From an uncultured Bacteroidales bacterium (GTDB taxonomy: Bacteria > Bacteroidota > Bacteroidia > Bacteroidales > F082): 55,048 nucleotides of DNA. A model generated the notes under the pieces. That model worked only from the letters and a program-made list of their open reading frames with translations, was not told the DNA's origin and did no database searches. Of the stretch, positions 1 to 8,246 are shown piece by piece; positions within the stretch are counted from its first letter, which is position 1; each line of letters begins with the position of its first letter. Both the position numbers and the translations under genes were made by a program. The stretch is taken from contig CAMZEK010000013.1 of NCBI GenBank assembly GCA_947305795.1, forward strand, positions 1 through 55,048, given 5' to 3'.

Positions 1-55
1 TATGGCCTCAAGGGCCGTTCTTTATATTTTTGCAGCCTTCAGAAAGCATGTCATT
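1..55 (+). repeat. 55-bp direct repeat, copy A
   Basis: This segment matches 488-542 over 55 bp with two mismatches (I count differences at repeat positions 31 and 36). The two copies bracket the GIY-YIG gene at 51-332. The stop codon of that gene lies inside the repeat. Parts of the same repeat family recur near 12235-12310. Confidence 0.9.
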
Positions 56-332
56 GCTCAAACAAGTCTGCTTTTTCAGGATTGATTGAATTTATCAGTC
101 GTTCCTTTTCTGACCTTGACAGCTTCTTTAGTTCTTTCTCTCTAACAATAGCTTGGTCTATCAACCCGAATTCTTCAAAATATACCAACTTATGGCACTT
201 GTATTTTGCCGTAAAAAGAGACCCATCACCTTCCTTATGCTCTCGAACACGCCTATCAAGGTCGTTGGTAACGCCAGTATACAGTGCTCGACCATTTTCA
301 CTTTGCATCATATATACCCAATAGGTCTTCAT
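51..332 (-). CDS. Small GIY-YIG domain endonuclease (COG2827-like)
   Basis: A 93-residue stand-alone GIY-YIG nuclease-like protein. The first motif is seen as YWVYMM (residues 4-9) and the second as LYTGVT (about 17-22), followed by the DLDRRVREH stretch with the conserved arginine and a glutamate-rich C-terminal helix. Proteins of this small family are predicted endonucleases related to the UvrC N-terminal domain; a cellular role is rarely known. The gene has no operon partner: the neighbouring space on both sides is repeat DNA, with copies of one 55-bp direct repeat at 1-55 and 488-542, and the TGA stop falls inside copy A. This arrangement suggests a repeat-bracketed cassette. The family call is firm; activity and substrate are unknown. 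Confidence 0.85.
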   Translation of the reverse strand: MKTYWVYMMQSENGRALYTGVTNDLDRRVREHKEGDGSLFTAKYKCHKLVYFEEFGLIDQAIVREKELKKLSRSEKERLINSINPEKADLFEQ

Positions 333-604
333 TTGCTATTTCTCTGACCGCCTCCCATAGATTCCCTCTCTCGCTTATGCCCTCCTTGGAATGACATGGG
401 AGGCTGACTTATTGCCTGTATATACTGGTTCTGCAGGCCTTTGAGGACATGTCATCCCTGCGGCTGGCGATGCGGTAGCATGGGATCTATGGCCTCAAGG
501 GCCGTTCTTTATATTTTCGCAGGCTTCAGAAAGCATGTCATTCCAACGCCGGATAGCGGGAAGGCTGGAAATGCCTTGCATTCGACGAAGTCAATCTGTG
601 CTTT
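333..604. repeat. Intergenic repeat mosaic upstream of the GIY-YIG gene
   Basis: No gene is seen here. The stretch contains several GGAATGACATG or CATGTCATCCC blocks in both orientations, then the second copy of the 55-bp direct repeat at 488-542. A segment with 'gccatagatccca', 'gggatgacatg' and 'cctcaaa' (read on the minus strand between about 430 and 500) has a diverged counterpart on the plus strand at about 12235-12310. Near 573-588 lies a 16-mer whose reverse complement recurs near 12147. Confidence 0.7.
488..542 (+). repeat. 55-bp direct repeat, copy B
   Basis: Second copy of the repeat at 1-55, with 53 of 55 positions identical. It lies on the promoter side of the GIY-YIG gene, about 155 bp before its start codon. 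Confidence 0.9.
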
Positions 605-1873
605 CTACAGCCGTCCGTCGATGATATCGCGAGGCAAAATGCCTTTCACGTCGTAAATGACACCATTATCTTTCACAAGCGACTTCACATCCAAGCTCAA
701 GAATTCGTTGTGTGACACCGCCAAAATCACAGCGTCGAACTGATCTTCTGGCAACTTGTTAGTCACCGAAACGCCATACTCAAGCTGCACATGCTTGGCA
801 TCAGCCCAGGGGTCGTAAATCGTGATGTTTGAAGTATACTCGCGCAAAGTGTGGTAGATGTCGACCACCTTGGTATTGCGGATGTCGGGACAGTTTTCCT
901 TGAAGGTGATGCCGAGAATCAGTATCTTCGCGTCCTTCACCAACACACCCTTCTTGTTCATGCACTTGATGGTTTGGTTGGCCACATAGGCACCCATGCC
1001 ATCGTTAAGTCGTCTTGCCGCTCGCATGATACGCGGCAAAACACCATAGACCTGCGCCTTTTGAATCAGATAATATGGGTCAACCGAGATGCAATGACCG
1101 CCAACCAATCCAGGACTCAGCTTGATGAAGTTCCACTTCGACGAAGCTGCTTCAATGACATCATGCGTGTCAATGCCCATGGCGTTGAAAATCTTGGCCA
1201 ACTCATTCATGAAGGCAATGTTGACATCACGTTGAGAGTTCTCAATAATCTTGGAGGCTTCAGCCACTTTGATGCTCGGTGCCTTATGCGTACCATTGAC
1301 GAGGACACTGTTGTAGATTTCATCCACATAGTCAGCGATTTCAGGCGTTGAGCCCGAAGTCACCTTTTTTATTTTCTCCACAGTATGAAGTTTATCGCCA
1401 GGGTTGATACGCTCAGGACTATAACCAGCAAAAAAGTCAACATTGAACTTTAACCCCGAGACCTTCTCCACTTCCGGCAAACATTCCTCCTCGGTTACGC
1501 CAGGATACACCGTTGACTCATACACCACAACATCGCCTTTGGAGATGACCTTGCCTACAGTTTGACTGGCACCCAAAAGAGGATCCAGGTCGGGACGGTT
1601 GTTCTCGTCGACGGGCGTGGGAACCGCCACCACATAGAAGTTACACTTTTTGATTTCGTCAAGGTTGGTGGTGCAACGGAAGCCGTGGTTCTTAATGGCA
1701 TCTTGAAGGAGTTCGTCGCTGACTTCGAGGGTCGCGTCGTGACCTTGCATCAGGGCATCCACACGGGCTTGGTTCATGTCGAAGCCGATGGTTTCATACT
1801 TAGTAGAAAACAATCGAGCCAGTGGCAGGCCCACATAGCCTAAACCGATTACGCAGATTTTAGTTTGTTTCAT
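605..1873 (-). CDS. UDP-N-acetylhexosamine 6-dehydrogenase (TviB/WbpA type)
   Basis: A 422-residue cytoplasmic nucleotide-sugar dehydrogenase that oxidises the C6 hydroxyl of a UDP-HexNAc to a uronate with NAD+. The Rossmann motif GLGYVGLP is at residues 10-17, STVYPG at 120-125, YSPERINPGD at 151-160, and the catalytic cysteine is Cys261 in GGHCISVDPYY. The length fits the family. It follows the wbpB-like gene with a 17-base gap, so the pair is probably cotranscribed; in known pathways the dehydrogenase makes UDP-GlcNAcA, which WbpB then oxidises at C3 on the way to diacetamido uronic acid sugars for surface polysaccharide. The aminotransferase and acetyltransferase of that route are not in the window. 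UDP-GlcNAc versus UDP-GalNAc preference cannot be read from the sequence. Confidence 0.92.
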   Translation of the reverse strand: MKQTKICVIGLGYVGLPLARLFSTKYETIGFDMNQARVDALMQGHDATLEVSDELLQDAIKNHGFRCTTNLDEIKKCNFYVVAVPTPVDENNRPDLDPLLGASQTVGKVISKGDVVVYESTVYPGVTEEECLPEVEKVSGLKFNVDFFAGYSPERINPGDKLHTVEKIKKVTSGSTPEIADYVDEIYNSVLVNGTHKAPSIKVAEASKIIENSQRDVNIAFMNELAKIFNAMGIDTHDVIEAASSKWNFIKLSPGLVGGHCISVDPYYLIQKAQVYGVLPRIMRAARRLNDGMGAYVANQTIKCMNKKGVLVKDAKILILGITFKENCPDIRNTKVVDIYHTLREYTSNITIYDPWADAKHVQLEYGVSVTNKLPEDQFDAVILAVSHNEFLSLDVKSLVKDNGVIYDVKGILPRDIIDGRL

Positions 1874-1890
1874 AAATTATTGTTATTTAA

Positions 1891-2865
<975 letters not shown>

Positions 2866-2868
2866 TTA

Positions 2869-2901
2869 GAAACAAATCTTACACAAATCTAATACAAATC
2901 T
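2869..2901 (+). repeat. 33-bp direct repeat flanking the GxxExxY remnant, copy 1
   Basis: The unit begins GAAACAAATCTTACACAAAT and is repeated at 3108-3140; the first 22 bases are identical and about 29 of 33 match overall. A third, inverted, slightly altered copy of the 22-base core lies at 3217-3238. Confidence 0.85.
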
Positions 2902-2934
2902 TTTGTGTTTCTTCATGTTGTTGTCCGGCTTGCC

Positions 2935-3093
2935 CTAATCGGGCTTGCCGAAGGTCATATCTTTCTCGGAACAGATGATAGCTAAGCATTCTTGATAAAC
3001 TGGCTCTGAATAGCCACAACCAAGTTCATTATACAGCGACATTGCTGCACCAATGATGTTATACATCCGTTTTTTGTAAAGTTGAATATCCAT
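2935..3093 (-). pseudogene. Truncated GxxExxY family protein (remnant)
   Basis: A 52-codon reading frame beginning ATG at 3093 reads MDIQLYKKRMYNII..., with GAAMSLYNELG and the signature G-Y-S-E-P-V-Y (GxxExxY) at about residues 27-33, then stops after ...SEKDMTFGKPD. Intact GxxExxY proteins are about 120-145 residues and carry a PD-(D/E)XK-like D...ExK motif in the second half, which is absent here. The frame therefore looks like the first third of such a gene, truncated by deletion. Direct repeats of 33 bp lie on both sides. An intact distant relative is present at 31268-31702. Whether the short peptide is still made is unknown. Confidence 0.8.
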
Positions 3094-3107
3094 GGCGTTT
3101 TTTTAAG

Positions 3108-3140
3108 GAAACAAATCTTACACAAATCTGAAACAAATCG
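3108..3140 (+). repeat. 33-bp direct repeat flanking the GxxExxY remnant, copy 2
   Basis: Second copy of the 2869-2901 repeat. It lies just before the start codon of the remnant (which reads leftward from 3093). Confidence 0.85.
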
Positions 3141-3255
3141 TTCTTCGCCAATTGTTCTCGTCAGCGAGTCCGATTAGGACGACGCTAATAAAAGGGAACA
3201 AAGAAAAATTTATGAAAGATTTACGTAAGATTTGTTTCCCAAAAATCCCAAAAAA

Positions 3256-4047
3256 TCAAAGATTATTCTTCTCGATATCCTTGAAGTACTTGACGGTCTG
3301 ATACTTCAGCTCGTCGCAGGCTGCGTCGTCGCAAACGATGATGCCTTTGGGATGCATTTGCAACACACTGACCGTCCACATCTGGCTGACGGCGCCTTCG
3401 ATGGCATGCGCCAAAGCGCGGGCCTTGCCGTGGCCATTGGCCAAGATCATCACCTCACGGCTGTCCATGACGGTGCCCACGCCCACGGTAAGAGCTGTCT
3501 TCGGCACCTTGTTAATATCATTCTCGAAGAAACGTGAGTTGGCGATGATGGTGTCCGTGGTAAGGGTCTTCACACGGGTGCGCGAAGTCAGGCTGCTGCC
3601 GGGCTCGTTGAAGGCGATGTGGCCGTCGGGACCGATGCCGCCCATGAAGAGGTCGATGCCGCCGTAGCTCTTGATTTTGGCTTCATAGCGGGCACACTCG
3701 GCCTCAAGGTCTTCGGCATTGCCGTTCAGGATGTTGACGTTCTCCTTCTTGATGTCGATATGGCTGAAGAAGTTGTTCCACATGAAGCTATGGTAGCTCT
3801 CGGGGTGGTTTTCCGGAATCTTCACATATTCGTCCATGTTGAAGGTGACCACGTTCTTGAAGGAGACTTGGCCTTTCTTGCAAAGCTTCACCAGCTCCTT
3901 ATAAGTGCCGATAGGTGTGGAACCTGTAGGCAGACCCAAGATAAAGGGTTTCTTGGCCGTCGGCTTGAAAGCATTGATGCGTTCAACAATGTGGTTAGCT
4001 GCCCAACGCGACATGGCGTCGTAGTTTTTTTCGATAATTACTCTCAT
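3256..4047 (-). CDS. nagB: Glucosamine-6-phosphate deaminase
   Basis: A 263-residue cytoplasmic enzyme converting glucosamine-6-phosphate to fructose-6-phosphate and ammonia, linking amino-sugar breakdown to glycolysis. Family landmarks are all present and fall at the Escherichia coli numbering: LPTGSTP (39-45), the enolising Asp72 in FNMDEY, and Asp141, His143 and Glu148 in the [12 protein letters not shown] stretch. Length matches the single-domain enzyme rather than the NagB-like fusion seen in some Bacteroidales. The region before the start is AT-rich repeat DNA (4055-4101) and a palindromic repeat pair, so its promoter is not obvious. The neighbours are nucleotide-sugar genes, consistent with an amino-sugar block. 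Confidence 0.95.
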   Translation of the reverse strand: MRVIIEKNYDAMSRWAANHIVERINAFKPTAKKPFILGLPTGSTPIGTYKELVKLCKKGQVSFKNVVTFNMDEYVKIPENHPESYHSFMWNNFFSHIDIKKENVNILNGNAEDLEAECARYEAKIKSYGGIDLFMGGIGPDGHIAFNEPGSSLTSRTRVKTLTTDTIIANSRFFENDINKVPKTALTVGVGTVMDSREVMILANGHGKARALAHAIEGAVSQMWTVSVLQMHPKGIIVCDDAACDELKYQTVKYFKDIEKNNL

Positions 4048-4054
4048 GGTATGG

Positions 4055-4101
4055 GATTTAAAGATTTAAAGATTTAAGATTCAAAATTCAAAATTTAAGA
4101 T
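4055..4101 (+). repeat. AT-rich leader repeat (GATTTAAGATTCAAAATT type)
   Basis: A run of near-repeats of AAAGATTTAAGATTCAAAAT lies directly before the nagB start codon (nagB is read on the minus strand). Similar blocks lie before the start codons at 15952, 46702 and 47949. Confidence 0.7.
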
Positions 4102-4107
4102 TTTTTG

Positions 4108-4182
4108 GTCGGGCCTTCGATTGGCTCAGGCACCTTAGCTTATTGTAAAAGCAATGGTCCCTGAGCCCGTCTAAGGGTCGGC
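4108..4182. repeat. Inverted pair of the CCTGAGCC-GTCGAAGG repeat (degenerate)
   Basis: CCTTCGATTGGCTCAGG at 4114-4130 faces CCCTGAGCCCGTCTAAGG at 4159-4176, forming a loose hairpin. Both are degenerate versions of the repeat found at 31040-31066 and 51615-51655, where it lies inside coding sequence. Confidence 0.75.
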
Positions 4183-4199
4183 TATTTGTTTTTGTTCGT

Positions 4200-6401
4200 T
4201 TATTTATACTTTGCTACTAATTGCGTGAATTCCTCCGTCTCCTTGCGGATTTGCTTGACGAAGCTGACGTCCTCGATGCGACCCACCACGGCAAGTTTCT
4301 CTTCCTCGTTGCGGAAGGTGGAGTTACGGATCTCGTTGTCATAGTCTTTCTTACGGCTGATGTACACTTGGTCGCAGATGTACTGCTGGATGTGGATGGC
4401 CTTGTCCAAGTTCTCGTGCCACATCTCTTCGGTCATGACATCGGCATCGTCTTTATAGAGGAACATCAAGGCGAAGTAGGCATGGCGCAGCTTTTCATGC
4501 TTGTAGTCATTCCAAAGCTCGTCATACCGGTGATGGATCTCGTCCCAAGTGTTGAGTTTGCCGTCGCGGATGTCGGCACGAAGCTGGTCGGCATACTCCT
4601 CGGGCATGGTCTGGCCACCGAGGTTGATCCATTTGCGGAGGCGCTTGCCACGCATGTGGTTCACGATGGTTTCCATGTCCTTGTCGGGATGATCCTCAAG
4701 ATATTGCAAGATGGTCTTCACGGCATAGTAGACAATCATGTCGCCATAGGCGTGATAAGCTTTCAATGCCTTGTCGATGACCACTTTGCGTTTCCCTTTT
4801 TCGACATGCTCACCGATGATTTCCAAGGCGTTTACCGTGTCAGGTTCGTTGTAAAGCAAGTTCTTGCCACAGTCGCGCAAGTCATAGTATTCGTATTTTT
4901 CGGGATTCTCGCCTTTCGAGCAGAGATAGGCCTTGGCGACCCATACCTCCAAAAGCTTGCGAGCCTCAATGGTCTCTTCAATGGTGTCGGGAGCGAGCGT
5001 CTCAAACTCGATGTTTTGGATCTTGCGCTTGCGCTTGTCGCGGCTGATGTATTTCGAGGTGTTGCGTGCGATGGCGTACATGTTGTACATCCACCAATAG
5101 GCAGGCATGAGGTGCAGCTCATCATGCGCCACGTCATTGCTCACCAGGCAGAACGGCAGCATGATGTTCAGCTCGTTGGGATAATCGGCCTTGCTCAACA
5201 ACGTGAATGAAGCAAACTTCGACGAGTGCTTGACGCTCGAGCAAAGTCCGGGCCAGAAGCCACGGGAGGCCACAATCTCGCCGTCGGTGGCGCGACTATT
5301 GTGGTTAGAGCCGATGGTGGCACCCGCAGCCATGTTGCTCTGTCCCATGACACAAGCTGAGATGAGGAACGAGTTGTTGTGGTGTTGCTCGTGCGAGGGG
5401 AAGATGATGTTGTTCAACACCTCGCAGCACGAAATCGTCGAGTTGTCGCCGAGCACGGAGTGGATAAGCCTTGCGCCGTACTTCAGGTTGCAGTTGTCAC
5501 CGAGCACAAAGCGTGTGGCCACCACCGAGTAGAAGATGCGGCAGCCGTAGCCCGTCACGCCGTTCACAAGGATGACACCCTCACCGATTTGCGAAGGCTC
5601 GTCCTCCGACGAGTTGATGGTGACGTTCTTCAGCTTGCTTGCGCCTTTGATATAACAATGCGGTCCGACTTTGGCATCCTTCAAAATCCAGCAGTTCTTG
5701 ATGACGCAACTCTCGCCGATGGTGCCGTAGTAGCCGCGATGGAAGTCGACGCTGGCTTGGGTGATTTCCTTCAGGCGTTCTTGCAATTTGGTGTCGTCGG
5801 TGTATTTGGCCCAAAGGTAGGCATCGGCAGTGGTCATGCCGTCGAAAGGCATGATTTTGCGGCTCCCGATCTCGTTCATCACTTCAAGCCACACGCGCAC
5901 ATCCTCAGGCTCACCTTCCTTGATGGTGCCATTACCGAACTTGGAGTGGTCAGTGGTCGACACCTCTTGAATGTTGAACAAGATACAGCGGTTGCCTATG
6001 ATGTAATTCGCCAGATAGTGTACGTCATGGATGGCCACATCGTCGCCAATATCGCATGAGATGATGCTGCTGTCGGTAATGCCGATGGGCACGCGCAAGT
6101 CGTGGTATTGCAGCACTTTATTGCACACACGGCCGATACGCACCATACCAAAGAAGTGGTTGTTGCGCACCATGTTGGTGTCAAATTCGTCCGTTACCCA
6201 GATGTCGTCCCAATTGGTGGCGGTATTGCTGTTCTTCACCAAGCGTTCAATTTCGTCGGAACGCAGATGCCGCCAGCCGCCAGCGGGCTTTTTCACCTGT
6301 TGGTTGCGGTAATAGTATTCATCATGACCGTCATGCAAATACTTCTCTTCGATGAAGTTCTTGTAAATCCGGTCGTATTCTATAATAGTTACTTTATCCA
6401 T
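4200..6401 (-). CDS. DUF4954 family protein, left-handed beta-helix (hexapeptide) type
   Basis: A 733-residue cytoplasmic protein with no signal peptide. The first half has many short beta-helix-like repeats (for example SCDIGDDVAIHDVHYL, IGESCVIKNCWILKDAKVGPHCYIKGASKLKNV, VLGDNCNLKYGARLI), as in sugar-nucleotide acyltransferases and pyrophosphorylases, and the second half is alpha-helical. I recognise the overall pattern as DUF4954, a family common in Bacteroidales and of unproven function. It is flanked by nagB and galE on the same strand, so a role in sugar-nucleotide or amino-sugar metabolism is a reasonable inference but not shown. Start ATG at 6401 gives MDKVTIIEYDRIYK and agrees with the family start as I recall it. 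Family call is good, function unknown. Confidence 0.85.
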   Translation of the reverse strand: MDKVTIIEYDRIYKNFIEEKYLHDGHDEYYYRNQQVKKPAGGWRHLRSDEIERLVKNSNTATNWDDIWVTDEFDTNMVRNNHFFGMVRIGRVCNKVLQYHDLRVPIGITDSSIISCDIGDDVAIHDVHYLANYIIGNRCILFNIQEVSTTDHSKFGNGTIKEGEPEDVRVWLEVMNEIGSRKIMPFDGMTTADAYLWAKYTDDTKLQERLKEITQASVDFHRGYYGTIGESCVIKNCWILKDAKVGPHCYIKGASKLKNVTINSSEDEPSQIGEGVILVNGVTGYGCRIFYSVVATRFVLGDNCNLKYGARLIHSVLGDNSTISCCEVLNNIIFPSHEQHHNNSFLISACVMGQSNMAAGATIGSNHNSRATDGEIVASRGFWPGLCSSVKHSSKFASFTLLSKADYPNELNIMLPFCLVSNDVAHDELHLMPAYWWMYNMYAIARNTSKYISRDKRKRKIQNIEFETLAPDTIEETIEARKLLEVWVAKAYLCSKGENPEKYEYYDLRDCGKNLLYNEPDTVNALEIIGEHVEKGKRKVVIDKALKAYHAYGDMIVYYAVKTILQYLEDHPDKDMETIVNHMRGKRLRKWINLGGQTMPEEYADQLRADIRDGKLNTWDEIHHRYDELWNDYKHEKLRHAYFALMFLYKDDADVMTEEMWHENLDKAIHIQQYICDQVYISRKKDYDNEIRNSTFRNEEEKLAVVGRIEDVSFVKQIRKETEEFTQLVAKYK

Positions 6402-6457
6402 TTAATTGTTTTATATTTATTTCGTTATCAATAAGTTATCTGTAATCCAAGTATTTC

Positions 6458-6490
6458 GACTGAGTCCGGGTTATGCCCGTCGTCTCAGTC
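6458..6490. repeat. Hairpin with GACTGAG / CTCAGTC arms
   Basis: The 189-bp space between DUF4954 and galE holds an imperfect palindrome: outer arms GACTGAG and CTCAGTC and inner arms CGGG and CCCG. It may be a dispersed repeat or a weak terminator of galE; there is no T-tract typical of a terminator. Confidence 0.6.
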
Positions 6491-6590
6491 TAGGGTTACG
6501 GAAACGGCTTCACGACCCTGCCATAGCGGATGCTGGTCTTCTTGATAAAAACGAAACTATACATATCTTTTCAGGGGTTTTTATGTCTTC

Positions 6591-7601
6591 TTAGTACCCG
6601 TTGGGATTGTTCCGCTGCCAGTTCCAGGCATCGCGGCACATCTCGTCAAGGCCATACTGAGCCTTCCAGCCGAGTTCGCGTTCCACCTTGGCAGGATTGG
6701 AATAACAAGTTGCAATGTCGCCTGCCCTGCGTGGTTTGATGCTGTAGGGAATCTTGATTCCATTCACTTTCTCGAAGGCCTTCACCAACTGTAGCACCGA
6801 ATAGCCCTGACCCGTGCCAAGGTTGTAGATGGCGCAGCCGCATTTTTTCTCAATGGCTTGCAATGCTGCCACATGGCCACGCGCTAAGTCCACCACATGG
6901 ATATAGTCGCGGACACCCGTACCGTCAGGAGTGGGATAGTCATTGCCAAAGACGCCCAACTCCTCGCGCTTGCCCACGGCCACTTGGGTGACATAGGGCA
7001 TCAGATTGTTCGGGATGCCGTTGGGGTTTTCCCCTATCCTGCCACTCGGATGCGCTCCGATGGGATTGAAATAGCGCAATAGCACCACGTTCCATTCTTT
7101 GTCGGCTTTCTGCATGTCCATCATGATTTCCTCCAACATGCTCTTGGTTTGGCCGTAAGGGTTGGTGCAATGCCCTTTGGGGCATTCTTCCGTGATGGGA
7201 ATGATGGCCGGGTCGCCGTAAACGGTTGCCGACGAAGAGAAGATGATGTTCTTGCAGCCATGTTGGCGCATCACATCGAGTAGCGTCAATGTACCACCAA
7301 TGTTGTTCTCGTAGTATTCCCAGGGTTTCTCGACGCTCTCTCCCACTGCTTTCAATCCAGCAAAATGGATGCAGGCATCGAAACGATGAGCTTCCATCAC
7401 GCGGTTGAGACCTTCACGGTCGCGGATATCAACTTCATAGAAGGGGATTTTTTTGCCTGTCAACTCCGCCACACGCTCCAGCGACTTGGGGTTGGCATTG
7501 CAGAGGTTATCTATGACGACGGTTTCATGTCCCGCCGCATTAAGCTCGACCAAGGTATGGGAGCCGATAAAACCGGCACCGCCTGTGACTAAGATGTTCA
7601 T
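6591..7601 (-). CDS. galE: UDP-glucose 4-epimerase
   Basis: A 336-residue short-chain dehydrogenase/reductase that interconverts UDP-glucose and UDP-galactose (and often the HexNAc forms). The NAD-binding GGAGFIGSH is at residues 7-15, the serine of the catalytic triad in SSSATVYG (about 122-129), and the YxxxK pair is Tyr149 and Lys153 in NPYGQTK. Length is standard for GalE. It shares strand with DUF4954 and the sugar-nucleotide genes, with a 190-bp spacer containing a hairpin, so it may be a separate transcript. The enzyme would supply galactose units for surface glycans together with the nearby UDP-HexNAc dehydrogenase. Confidence 0.96.
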   Translation of the reverse strand: MNILVTGGAGFIGSHTLVELNAAGHETVVIDNLCNANPKSLERVAELTGKKIPFYEVDIRDREGLNRVMEAHRFDACIHFAGLKAVGESVEKPWEYYENNIGGTLTLLDVMRQHGCKNIIFSSSATVYGDPAIIPITEECPKGHCTNPYGQTKSMLEEIMMDMQKADKEWNVVLLRYFNPIGAHPSGRIGENPNGIPNNLMPYVTQVAVGKREELGVFGNDYPTPDGTGVRDYIHVVDLARGHVAALQAIEKKCGCAIYNLGTGQGYSVLQLVKAFEKVNGIKIPYSIKPRRAGDIATCYSNPAKVERELGWKAQYGLDEMCRDAWNWQRNNPNGY

Positions 7602-7646
7602 GGATTTACTTCTTTGATGAGTTGTTTTGGTCTTGTTTAAAAAAAG

Positions 7647-7788
7647 AATGCTTTATTGAGAAATCCAAGCGGAAATCCTCATGGCGGACTTGGTCCGCCA
7701 TCCCTCACGCTTTGGGAAATGCTTTATTGAGAAATCCAAACGGAAACCCTCATGGCGGACTTGGTCCGCCATCCCTCACGCTTTGGGA
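7647..7788 (+). repeat. 71-bp tandem duplication carrying a GCGGAC-palindrome
   Basis: Two head-to-tail 71-bp units, 7647-7717 and 7718-7788, differ at only two positions. Each contains a 21-bp perfect palindrome whose arms are ATGGCGGAC and GTCCGCCAT (7681-7701 and 7752-7772). The last codons and TGA stop of the GIY-YIG gene (stop at 7776-7778) lie inside the second unit. Confidence 0.95.
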
Positions 7789-8141
7789 CTACCTGCAACG
7801 AGAACGCCTTTTTCATAGGCCTCTTTTACAGCTTGCAAATACACTTCATCCAACCCTATTTCATCAGACAAGTCTTTCCATTCTGGATTGAATTCATTTA
7901 TCAACGCCTCTTTCCATTCTCTATGCCAGTTCTTCAGTTGCTTCTCTCGCTTGATTGCTTTGTTTAGTTTTTCGAATACCTCATAATAAACAAGCAATTC
8001 AAGATTGTATCGGTTGGAAAAACCTTCATTGATATGCAGCTTGTGTTCGGCTAGTCTTCGTTGGAGATTCCTTGTTACACCAAGGTATAAGGTGGTTTTG
8101 TTTTTGTTCGTGAGTATGTATACTATTCCTTGAAGGGGCAT
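7776..8141 (-). CDS. Small GIY-YIG domain endonuclease (second copy type)
   Basis: A 121-residue protein from ATG at 8141 (an in-frame TTG seven codons earlier would add residues lacking conservation). It opens with GIVYILTNKNKTTLYLGVT, the GIY and YIG motifs, then NLQRRLAEHK with the conserved arginine, and NEFNPEWKDL near the end. It is of the same COG2827-like family as the gene at 51-332 but clearly diverged and longer. Inverted copies of a 21-bp palindrome lie on each side: 7752-7772 (inside the tandem repeat that also supplies its stop codon) and 8165-8185. The adjacent upstream gene on the same strand is an orphan DNA methylase 105 bp away; a restriction partner role is possible but the repeat bracket argues for an independent unit. 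Confidence 0.85.
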   Translation of the reverse strand: MPLQGIVYILTNKNKTTLYLGVTRNLQRRLAEHKLHINEGFSNRYNLELLVYYEVFEKLNKAIKREKQLKNWHREWKEALINEFNPEWKDLSDEIGLDEVYLQAVKEAYEKGVLVAGSPKA

Positions 8142-8164
8142 GTGATAGTCGTTTCGTGTCAAGG

Positions 8165-8185
8165 ATTGCGGATCAAGTCCGCAAT
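8165..8185 (-). repeat. Inverted copy of the GCGGAC-palindrome
   Basis: Read on the minus strand this 21-bp palindrome (arms ATTGCGGA and TCCGCAAT) matches the palindrome at 7681-7701 and 7752-7772 at 18 of 21 positions, and the match extends a few bases outward. It therefore forms an inverted pair around the GIY-YIG gene. Confidence 0.85.
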
Positions 8186-8246
8186 GAAGGTTCTGAGTGG
8201 AAGTGCGTCGTTAAGGTTGGGGGATCGTGTGATTGATTGTGTGGTT

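Noticed and set aside
4221-5210. 329-codon plus-strand reading frame opposite DUF4954
   Set aside because: Antisense shadow of a conserved coding region; hydrophobic Val/Leu/Asp-rich pattern typical of reverse reading.
7647-7788. CRISPR array
   Set aside because: Only two directly adjoining units of 71 bp with no spacers and no cas genes; it is a tandem duplication.
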